Assembly: GCA_050084985.1 (NCBI GenBank) | Contig: JBITNC010000001.1 | Location: forward strand, 133,858,001 to 133,922,000 | Origin: Nageia nagi | Taxonomy: Eukaryota; Pinophyta | Direction of reading: 5' to 3' | DNA: 64,000 nucleotides | Shown: positions 12,901 through 24,900 of the stretch, piece after piece | How the letters are laid out: each line of letters begins with the position of its first letter | Numbering within the stretch: position 1 is the stretch's first letter | Notes under the pieces: generated by a model | The model's database searches: none | Seen by the model: only the letters and a program-made list of their open reading frames with translations | What the model was told of the DNA's origin: nothing | Translations under genes and position numbers: made by a program

Positions 12901-15900
12901 AATTTATATACACAGTTATAACTACTAAGCAATTAAATTACTAATTATTACTATTACATTTGATACCTTGCATCCTAGCACATGATGTAATACCTAATAA
13001 TAAACCGTATTTTCTAATATTGAATATATCTGAGAAAGTCATTACGAGAGCAGCCTGAAATTCAACTGTAACATTGATATGAAATTCAAGTCATATAACC
13101 ATGATCATTTGTTACAATTTTGCATCACTTCAACATAATGCATACAGACCCAAAATCAAGATTACTTTGGCAAATCATTTTGCTACAATTATTATAGCAT
13201 GGAAGACTTACAAAGTATTAAACGCAAATTACAGAGTTTACCGAGGTATAAAAATATAGCCTAAATTGCAGAGAAATGTTAATGCTCGTTCTATGCTTCT
13301 TACATAGATCTAATGAACTATATCCGTCAAGTTTCTTAGTATTCACTATTATTTTTGTAAATTAGTTTCTGAAGTCATCTAATAGGTCAATAGGATTACC
13401 TTGTTCCATCCCCAACCATATAATTGCCCATTTATATCTAAAGCCATAGTATGTCGCCAACCCCCAGATATCTGTAAACAAAGCTGAACATTACTGAAAG
13501 AGGTATACAACTAAAAAGAGAAAGAAAGAAACAAGATCTAAATATTTTACATTAAGCAGTAAAGCTATAAACTATGACTGATGGAAAAGACAAATATTAA
13601 TACACAAACCAGTCTCTATTTGTCATCTTGACATAATTATTTGTTTTCTTAAGAGATCTAAAAAAGAGGTTTCAAACTATTCCGCACACCCTTACATAAA
13701 TATGGCAATTAGACTGTCGTTGCTTAATAGTTTTCCATTCAACTAAATGTTACTCTCACTTGAACCTATTAATCACATATTTACCAATGAAGAAGTTGTT
13801 CTAGTACTATACCAGAGTCTTCTTTTTGGTAAAGGTAAATATTTAATATAAGATGGGTCTAAGCTGAGCAAGACTATATACTGACTTATCACGGTTATTT
13901 CACCATACACCCTGTCACAAGCAGAATGCATATAAAGATATTTGCAAAAGATTTTGTCTAAAAGAACAAGATCTTTATTCTTATTGTCAAAGCCATTAAA
14001 TCAGGTACAAAAATCCTAACATAGAAACATATAGCATCAACCACTTAAAACTGAAATATGATAAAGGATAAATAGACACAGCAGTAATCAAACAAATGCT
14101 GACATTTAATCATATCAATACAATTTTCAGAGCCCTCCTTCCTGTTGGAGGCTTTTTCTTTCCTACCTTGCTAATGGGAAAATGAGCTAGCAAGGCTTGC
14201 AAGAAGACACCAACACCTAAGTGATAGGGCATGACCCCTACCCGCTATGTTTGAAGTTGTTCCCAACTCAAATATAATTTGTTAACCAAGGACTCGAAGG
14301 GTCCTTGTCTCTAGCAAATAGTTGTTTCTCAAAAAGAAAAGGAAAAATAGGTTGCGAAAGCCAACTAGTACAGGTTTTAAGAATCAACTTCTCACGGGCT
14401 TGTCATGGGTTCCACGCACTCCGAATCCACCTTACTAGTCAACAACATGAGTGACCTAGCAAGAGGAGCTTGACGCTAAGGCGGTGATGATAAATGGTAA
14501 GATGTGGGTAGAGCTCGGACGAGGGAGTGAAGTTCCTATGTTAAGCGACATATGAGAGCCATCTCAAAGTGTACAAGTCTATACTGCAAACTATGAATTG
14601 TTATACAACCATGCATTTCTTGAAATACTTCTAAAAGTGTTCAAGCACTCTTTTGTCTACCTTAAGCAAGATTTACAAAATGTACCAAGTATTCAAGACA
14701 ACACAAAGTACTAACATCCGTTCACATTCATAGTTCCAAATGAGAGCAGTCACCATTCAATTACTTGAAATATATCATATTCATAAATTGAGGAAACTTG
14801 CAAGCTTGAAAGTATGAAGTAAATGTCCCATTTGCAAAAATGTCTAATCCCCTACAAATGAGCCCAAATGGGCTATAAATAGTTTTTCTTGGCAACTCTA
14901 AGTGTTGCCCTAACCCTAATGCATTTTACGAGAAAATACAAGTGGTCCAATCACAGATCACCACATGGTGTTACAAGGTTTCTTTCAAACTTGCGGGAGC
15001 AAATCTTCATCCATCACAAGTTTGGGAATTAAATAATAATATAATAAAGTATTTTGGTAAAAATAAATGTCATTTTCTAGGAAATAAAAATAAACTAGAA
15101 AATTGTGACTAAGATGACGATGGGCCCCAAGCCCGTAACACGTTCCTCGAAAGCTTTGTTCTTTTTGAGCGAACCTCCATTCCTTTGTTGATTATCCCAA
15201 GGATATGCAATATACAACTAAGAGAACAATTACCCTTCCGTGATCATGCCCTAACTCGATTTTTAAGGTCTCCAAGACCCCATCAAAAATAGTCCTTTCA
15301 AGATTTCTCTGAATACTCATTTTCCTTGGAAAATTCTAGGCTTGGAAGAGGAAAAAGGAGAATTCAATTTTTTTTCCAAAATAAGTCCTTGCTCTGTATC
15401 CAATATCAAAACAAAATTGATTTCCTAAAAGTTTTCCCTAAGACCAAATAAACCATCATGTTTGAGGCTTGTGTAGTGATGTAGCTGCTGAAAATGCTTT
15501 ACATTCCATTAAGTCTAAGTAACTACACGCAAAACTAAACACCAAAGTCTCGTTTTTCTTGTTAAATATCTTCTAGATAATCTAGGATTTTAAGTATGTA
15601 CTAGATATTATATCTGTCCTCACCCAAATCCTTCACAAGATTTTACTAGCAAAACTTCTTTCAACTAAAAAGAAATTTATTCTGGAAACTTCACTATCAT
15701 GCCACAATTTTTTTATAAATGGGGTCTATTGTGACTAACACAACACGCCCCAAACACCTACGATTTTGGGGACCTTAACGCCTTGGTCAAGCGTCATCAA
15801 ACCTAGAGAGTTTGTCTACCCAAACCTAATGCTCACCATCGCACCAAGAACTAAACGTCACACCTTCCCCGATTCTAGACATAATAGGTCAAGTCTGGAG

Positions 15901-18900
15901 ACAAGAAGGTCAAATTAGGTGTAATTAGGGAACCCAGGGCAAGCTCAAAGTCAAGGGAAAAGAGGAGCTCCAAAAAGGCTAGCATATGCCTCCAAGACTC
16001 TTGTTCTTGACTTTTTCTGGCATGCTTCTGGAGGAGTATGCCATCCAGGACAAGTTCGAAGCCAAACCAGTTGAAGGCAAGCATCCAGGAGACTAGCGCA
16101 TGCCCCTGAAAGACAAATTTGCCAAATTTTTTGGGATTTGCCAGGTGGAAGAAGTCTTTCTAATGAAGTTTGGGACCAAGTTGAGCAAATCTAAGCCACC
16201 AAGAAGCCAACCCAAAAGGAAAAAAAGAAAAAATCTTGTCTTTTACTGGCATGCACCTAACCAAAAAGGCCACCAAAGTTGCGTTCCACCAGGGAGAAGT
16301 CAAATTGGGTCTCCTAGGAACCCAGCGTGCACCTCCAAAAGACAAAATCTTGTCTTTTTCTGGCATGCACCTAGCCCAAAAGGAGGTCCAAATGACCTTG
16401 AAGGTGAAAAATGACTAAGGCATGAACATTCAAGCTCGAGATCAGGCATACAAGGGTCCAAGAGGGCTACCCCATGCTTCCAAAAGATAAAATTTTGACT
16501 TTTTGTGGCATGCACTCAAGCCCAGGAGGAGCTCAGGGTTGAGGAAAAAAGGTTAAATTTGGGTAAGTCTTGCACTCGGAGGCCTGAAACAAGCAAATCT
16601 GGGCATTAAGAGGTAAATGCATGACTCAGAAAGACAAAATCTTATCTTTTTTTGACATGCGCTCAAGCTACGATGATTGACAGAATGGGTGCAAGCGAAA
16701 AAAAGGACAAAAATTTAACTTTTTGTAGCATGCACCCAACCTGGGAGGGAACCAGGAGGAGTTCGACGTAGAAGGTTGACAAGTTTGGCTTCTAGAAAAG
16801 ATGAAATCATGAACAACCTAATGCTAGAAAGGTGCCACAAGGATGAAAGAGACGAGTTGTGGAGCTCAAGAAGCTCTCACTGGGATGACTGATAGCCTCA
16901 AGTTGAGCGCATGGAATAAACAGACAAAATTGTCTTTTTCTCGCATGTACCAACCCAGGAGACTCCCTCATTCCCCTGCGCCAAGTGTTAAGCTGGAGGG
17001 TTGCAAATTCAAGGTTGGATGCATCTGGAGGATTGCAAATTCAAATCATTCTCTCTTAAACGTCTATGCCAAGGAGAAGGAAAGAACTAGAGTGCCATGA
17101 CAAATAAATCCTTTCCAAATTCTTTAGGGTGACCTGAGAAAACCTTCCTCCTCCCTTAGCTAAAACGATCACATCAAGTACCTAAATGGCAGAGACAAAC
17201 TCCAAGGCACCAGAGAAGAAGCTCAAGACGAAAGAGGTAGTAACCACCAACGATGCCTCATCAAGTCAGAAACCCAGGATTGACCTTGCAACCTCAATAA
17301 AAGCATTACACAAAGATCCCAACCAGAAGGTAGAAGATGAATCTATTGGAATGTATAATGCATTATTGTAAAGGTTGTATTAAATCTTCTATGTAACTTC
17401 ACTAATACTTAAGGGTATCATTTGATACCTTAAGTATTTTAATGAATATAATAATGAAACAACTTGTCCTACACTCGATGTCATGAGCATGCCCCTTGGG
17501 TCAAAGGATGTGCATGTCATGCTTAGGTGATCCAAAAAGGGATTTTGGCATATAAATAAAAGGCTCCCTCTTTGTAATAATACACCAATTGTGGAGTAAA
17601 GTTAAGTTATAGGATAGAAGTGTAGGAGTTGAAATTAGGAAGATTGTAAGAGAGTTGTATTTGTGATTGAAGTAAAGATCTAGTTAATGGATGTACTCCT
17701 ACTTGGAGGAACCGCTTTACATCTTGAGTTACTTTGTGAGATTGTCTTGTTCGTGAAATTGTTGGATGTGAATTTGAGAGCTTTCATGTGATCTTAGTAG
17801 TTTAGGATTGTTCTTGTTATAGTTCAATTCTTTCATTTGGTATCAGAGCTCTTAGGTTGGAGGCTCTTCTTCACATCCTTGGTGTGAAAGCTCTTCTACA
17901 ACTTGATGATCTTCATACCTGATCTCTTCAATTCATTGTTGAGGTAAAAATAAGAAAAGGTGTAACCCCATATAACCTTTTTTTCTCTTATTTTACTAGT
18001 GTCAATAACAGATCTTGAATTATGTGTTAGCATTTTTTTGTTGTTTGTTAAATATGGCTAAAATTTTTTTTACTAAACGCTAATGAGAATGTTAATATTA
18101 TTATTATTTTTTTTTTAAAAGGAAGGGTTAGTATAGAAATTATAATATTATTAGCCATTGCTTATTAAAAAGGGTGTATTTTTTTATATGATGAGAAGTT
18201 TTTTTTTGACACAAAAAAGGCTATTCTCAGCTTTGTAAGTAAAACCGTCTATTAAAATTTGCAATAAAATTCTTGACAAAGCAATTTTTTGATATACAAA
18301 TGAATATCAAAGTGGCGGTATTCAAAACAAAAAAACTCTATGTCGGTGGCCTCCTCCCCATCGCTATTCCTCGAAGCTTGCCCTCCACCACCACCTCGGC
18401 TCATTGTCGACGGAGTCCGCCCAAACATCTATCCTTAGCTCAGCCCCCCTTCCTACCGCCTTCTGCATCATTTTTTTATTCCCCCTCGTACCTTATAGGC
18501 CCCCATCACCACTATGCTACATGCCTTTAAGGACGGTGAGCAAGGTGACTCGATTTGGTTGTCTTGCCCCTCACGCTTGTGGAGTGGCTCCTATGCACGT
18601 ACGATACTTGATCTCCTTACGGGACCTCGCCCGACCCTTGCAACTGTGTTCGGCCTTGCTTTGCTCCTCCGTATCCGACCATGGCTCCCACTGACAACTA
18701 CTGGCCAGTACGAACACCGGCCAACTTGGATCAAAGTAGTTCAATGATGGCGTCCTAGGTAGGCACTCTCTTCGAATGCCTCACTGAAAGCCTAAGATGA
18801 TACCACGCATTCAATAACACCTCCATTGGATCTGGCTTGCCCAGCAATGGTCCCGCCTTTGCCAAGGCTTTCAGAACTCTTTCTTTCTGCCCGCTAGATT

Positions 18901-21900
18901 CGATCCCTGCATTTAGGCCCAAGATCCTTCCTCGGCAAGAGAGAGTGGCGTCGACACCCCTCACCACCGTCATCACCCTCTGCTCTTCTCGTCTCGGCCT
19001 GAGATCCTTCCTTCCTTTTTGTTTCCAACCGCCTCTTTTTTGACCAACATCTAGTTTTTGTTTTTGAACAAATACGTACCTCATGCACTAATTTTCCATA
19101 TTGCTTACCCTTCCTCTTTCATTTCCTGCACCTAGACCTTTTAATTCTTTGCAATGCATATACTCTAGGTCTACATCTATTTTCATGTCAATTTTTGTTA
19201 TTCATAACAATTTGCATGTCTATTTTTTAAGTGTTGATAAAATTTTATGTCAAAGTATGGAATGCTTATTACTTTGACTTTCTTAGATTACTTAATTTTT
19301 TAAGTTAATAAGACATGCTTAGAGCTTAATTTTTTTTAAGCTAATAATGCATACTTAGAACTTAATTTTAAATTGAAGTAATGCATGATTATTACTTAAG
19401 TTATGATGACTTTTTCATGCAAATTAAATAAATAATGCATGATTTATACTTAACCTTTTAAAGTTAAATTAATACTTACTTCTTGCTTATGCTTAATTTT
19501 TAAGTTAATGCTTAGACCTTATTTTTAAGATGCATGAATGCATGTTGAGTATTTATCCTTATGAAAACTATGGAATGGACTTGTGCAAATTTTGAGTATA
19601 TGTAAATGATGTTCTTTAGGGGTTAGTAAACAAAACCCATTGGACACTTAGGGTTCAAGTTATGAATGATGTTTTATTTATGCTCTTTTATTTCATGTTT
19701 CGTACTTTGATTTATTTGCTTATGCAAACAAAAACGCAAACATTGATATGAGCAAGCCCCTAAAATGAACACATCCGCATGTAAATTCCGCAACGACTTG
19801 TTTGGGAAGCCATGCGGACTGGAGCCTTTAAGTCCGACGATCCAAATGGTGAAAAGTTTGTACTGCTTAATTGCCCCCTAAGTCCTCTGTTGGTTTGGAT
19901 TTAACTCCAATAGGTGGATAGGTATGTGTGTAGTGATACCACATATCCGCACGTCCATTCAGGGATTATCCTGATAACCTAAGAGAACAACTTGAAACCT
20001 AATCAAGATTAATAATTTGGCCGATCCAATAGACATTGGAACCTTGGAAAATAGCTAGTACTTCTCCTTGTGAAAGGATATTGCTGCCCAAAGGGAACTG
20101 GTTGAGGATTAGTAGTACTTGGGCTCCTCTTGTGTGGGCATCCAAGTGAAGGCCTAATTTTAGACAAGAAAACAAACCTCAACAATATCACTCTACATCT
20201 ACGATTCTTGCGATGAGAAATGTATTTGAGTACATGGGTTATTATTTGAATTACATTTGCACTTGTGAATCAAATCAAGTATGTCTTTAGTGTTAAATGT
20301 AACATATATTATTTACTTGGTTTATTGAAAACACATGCTTGTTATTTCACATGTTTTATAGTAAATGGGAGAATCCTTTTTACCCAAACACATTCTTGAT
20401 AGTGCCAACTATGGGATTTGGGAACCTCAGATGAAAGCCGAATTGCAGGCAAGGAAGCTATGGTAAACAGTGAATGAGAATCTTGTACCTCCTATAGATG
20501 AAAAGGCACTAGAGGCTTACGACATAAAGAATGAGTTGGCAACCTCCATGATTTACCGTGCAATTTCAGATGATGTGCTCCTGATGATATCCTCCTCAAC
20601 CTCAACAAAGGACGCATGGGATAAGCTAAAGCAAATCTATCTTGGTTCAATCTTTTCAAAAAGGTTTACCATTTCCCAAAAGTTGCTTCAATCTCGTCAA
20701 CAGGAAGATGAAAGTGTGGCTATCTACTTGAACAAAATCATTGACCTAAGGACCCAACTTGTTGCTTGTGGGTGCAATAGGATCAATGATGAGTTCATAG
20801 TTTTCATCATTCTTCAAAGCCTCTCATCAAAGTTTGGAAACTTTGTAACAGTTATGGAAACAAGGCCTGATGATGAAAAAGAAGTCATCTCTTTTGAGAA
20901 TCTTTCTATGCACCTATTCAAGAATGAGGAAACCCTTAACAATAAAGGGTTGATCTCTTCTCCTAAAGATAATAACGTTGCTCTTGGAGCAACAACTCCT
21001 TTCAAAAAGAAGTTCAACCATCAAAAGAAATCGTATCATTCTTCCTCCAAAAGGTTTGAGGAAAAATGTAATGGCTACAACAGCAACAGGAACAACAAAA
21101 ACAACAAACACAGCAACGGGAACAACTGTAACAACAATCAGTACAAACAAACAGATGGAAAAGGCAAAACAAACACTCCTTATCCTATGAAAAAGTTTGA
21201 TAGCAATTGTAACTATTGTGACGTGCATGGTCACAAAGAAGTTGATTGTTCCAAAAAGAAAAGAGGAAAAATACAAAGACAATGGAAATGTAAAGAACTA
21301 CAAAGGAAAGAAAAATACTCATGTTGATTTTGCTGCGGCACTCTACTCCATGTCTCGCACTTTTTCATCTGAATGGATTGTTGACTCTAGTTGCACTAAT
21401 CACCTATGCTTTGAAAAAGAAAAGATTAAGAACTTTCACAAGTATAATAAGGATGCATTTGTGATAGGTGATAACTCTACCCTTGAAGTCCAAGGAATTG
21501 GAAGTGTGCTAATTCACGGAAAACTTCTTGAAAATGTTCTCTATGTTCCTAAGTAAAGGGTGAACCTTCCCTCCGTGATCCAAGTTGCTAGGAAAAGGTA
21601 CTTTTTTGAATTCAACTCCCAAAGCTAATGCATTAAGAGAGGACTTGCCACTTTGGTTAAAGGATCTGTAAAAGATAACCTTTACATTGTGAATCAAGTT
21701 CCATCAAAGATGTGTCTTGCTTCTAGTGTGTGTTCTAAAGGCAATCTTTGGCATCATCGTTTAGGGCACCTTAACCATAAGAGTATTCAAATCATGAAAG
21801 CCCAAGAACTTGTGAAAAGTTTGCCTTCAATTTCTCCTTCGGTTGGTCTATACGAGAACTACATTCCTGGCAAAATGCATAAACAAAAGTTTGAAAAAGA

Positions 21901-24900
21901 TAAGGCAACAAGAGCATCTCAACTTCAACTAATGCATTTAGATTTGATGGGTCCATTTCAGACTAAACCACTTGGAGGAGCATCTTATGTCTTGACCTTT
22001 ATTGATGACTTTAGTAGGATGACCTTTGGGTATCTACTTATGCACAAAGATCAAACTTTTGAAAGTTTTAAGGTTTTTAAAGCCTTTGTTGAGAATCAAA
22101 CTAACCTTAAAGTCAAAATGTTGAGATCAGATAATAGGGGAGAATATACAATGAGTTTAATGACTATTGTGCTAAGTATGGAATCAAGAGGCAATTTACA
22201 ATTCCATACACTCCTCAGCAAAAGAGTGTTGCCGAACGGAAAAATAGAACAATCATGGTGATGGCTAGATGCATGTTGGGTAATCTTCCTAAGTTCCTAT
22301 GAAGTGAAGCTATGAGCATTGCTATTTACACCTTGAATAGGTGTCCTACAAAAGCTGTTCAGAGTAAAACTCCTTTTGAAGCATGGTTAGGAAGAAAACC
22401 CAATATTTCTCACCTTAAGGTGTTTGGTTGTGAAACTTTCTCCTACATTGTTTCTGAGAAAAGGAAGAAGTTGGACAAAAGAGCTGAAAAATGCATCTTT
22501 GTGAGTTATGACAGTCAACATAGAGGATACAAGCTTTACTCTCCCATCTATAAAGCAATATTCATTTCAAAGAATGTAAAGTTCAATGAACTTCTTGAAA
22601 AATCTGCTTCTAACGAGGATGTTGATGATCCAAAGGACTCTTCAGTTGCTCCTAACTGGTTGGATATTGATGTAGATAAGTCACCACAGAAACAAAATTC
22701 TCCAACATAAAGGGTAACAAGGAGCATGACCTTGAACAAATCCTTAATTACTAAGATTGACAACAACCATGAGCCCTCAATTTATAAAGAAGCTTCTAAG
22801 CAGAAGTGCTGGATGGAAGCCAAGAAAGTGGAGTATGAAGTGCTTATGAAAAATAAAACTTAACACTTGGTTCCTTATCCCAATGATCAGAATATTAGTA
22901 GCTAAAGGTTTTGCTCAGAAATAAGGTATAGATTATGAGGAAACCTTTGCTCCCATGGCAAAAATGCCTACTGTGAGAGTTCTTCTTGCTATTTCTGCAG
23001 CTCAAGGATGGAAAGTTTTCCAACTTGATGTCAAGAGTGCATTTTTCAATGGTGACTTGGATGTGGAACTCTTCATGAATAAACCAGAAGGGTTTATTGT
23101 AAAAGGTAAAGAGTCCTTTGTGTGCAAGCTAAAGAAGTCTTTGTATAGACTTAAGTAAACACCTAGAGCCTGGTACAGAAAGATTTCAGAATACTTTGCA
23201 GACATTGGATTCTTCAAGTGTTTTTCTGCCTCCGATCTATATGTGCTCAATCAAGGAAAAGACGTGGTCTTGATTCTCCTTTATGTGGATGATCTTTTGA
23301 TTACTGGAAACAATGATGAAATCATCCAAGAGTGCATATCCAAACTTAAGGCAACGTTTAAAATGATTGATCTTGGTCTCTTGCACTACTATCTTGGAAT
23401 GCAAGTGTATCAATACACGGATTGTACTTATCTCAGTCAATCTAAGTATATATCAGATATCTTGCAGAAGTTTGGAATCGAGGAGTGTAGATATGCTGCA
23501 ATCCCAATCTCTCCTAGAATCACTATTTTTCTAAGCTCCAACTCTCAGTTAGCTGATGCTACCACTTACAGGCAATTAATTGGTAGTCTTTTGTATTTGA
23601 CTATCTCCAGGCTAGATATTGCCTTTGCAATGAATCTAATGGCACGCTTCATGCACAAACCTTATGTTGAGCACCTCAATGTTGTTAAGCATATTTTGAG
23701 GTATGTTGCAGGGACTAAGGATCTTGCTCTCAAGTATTCCAAGTTGCCCTCCTTTGTTCTCTCTGAATTCTCAGATTCTGACTATGAAGGAGATAGAGAT
23801 GACCGGAAGTCAACCTTTGCGTATGTGTTTAGCATTGGTTCAGGTGCTATCTCTTGAGTTTCCAAGAAACAACCTACTATTTCTCTTTCCACCATAGAAG
23901 CTGAATATTATGCCCTGTCTCTTGCAGCCTAGAAAGCCATTTTGCTAAGGCATCTTCTGAAAGAAATTGGGTATGAGCAAGGTGGCTCATCTTTGATCTC
24001 TTTAGACAATCAGTTGGCTATTTCTTTGGCTACGAATCCAGTGTTCCATCAGCAAACAAAACATGTGGAAATCCATGCCCGTTTTGTCAAGGAGAAGGTT
24101 CTTGATGGCATCATACACCTGGAGTATTGTCCATCCACCTTGAACTCCGCTGATTTGTTCACCAAGCCCCTCCCGGAAGCTCAGTTCTGTAAGCTCAAGG
24201 ATGCTCTAAAGTTGGTGAAGTTGCCCTCAAGGGGGAGTGAAGTTTGAAGTTTGAATTCTTATATTGAATTCATGTTTGTGATGACAACTTCACCCCTAGG
24301 AGGATTTTGTGCCGTATAGTGTTGATTTTGTTGTACACCTTCGTGGTAAGTTTGCTCTGCGTGAGAAACTTGTTGTACAAATTGGCCAATTTTGCATTGT
24401 TCAGTTATCCATATGTGAAGAACTTGTATCTGCATACTCTATTTTTTAATCAATCTTGCACTATTCAGTTATCCATGTGTGAAGAACTCCTGTGTCTTTT
24501 GGCACTGTTCAGTTATCCATATGTGAGGAACTCGTATGTGCATACTCTATTTTTTTGGTCAATCTAGCATTGTTCAATTATCCATATGTGAGGAACTCTT
24601 ATGTGTCCTTTGGCACTGTTCAATTATCCATATGTGAGGAACTCGTATGTGCATGCTCTATTTTGTAATGATAATCAACACATGGTTTATATACAACAGG
24701 TGACTATAAGTTTTTGGCATGGCATCTTCGTGATGACTTATAGTGCACCATTGATCAGTTTATGATGGCATTTGTGTGATTCATCTATCCTTGTTGACAT
24801 GAATATGATGCATCTAACTAATCTACTTATTTAAGTTGCTTATGACTTGCAGGTTCCTTTGAGATTGCAGGTTGCTTACCTCAAGTATGCAGGCTCTTGG

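Noticed and set aside
18755-19084. Minus-strand 109-codon frame in the copia leader as a gene
   Set aside because: It lies in a GC-rich patch where stops are rarer, overlaps open frames on the other strand and has no recognisable domain.
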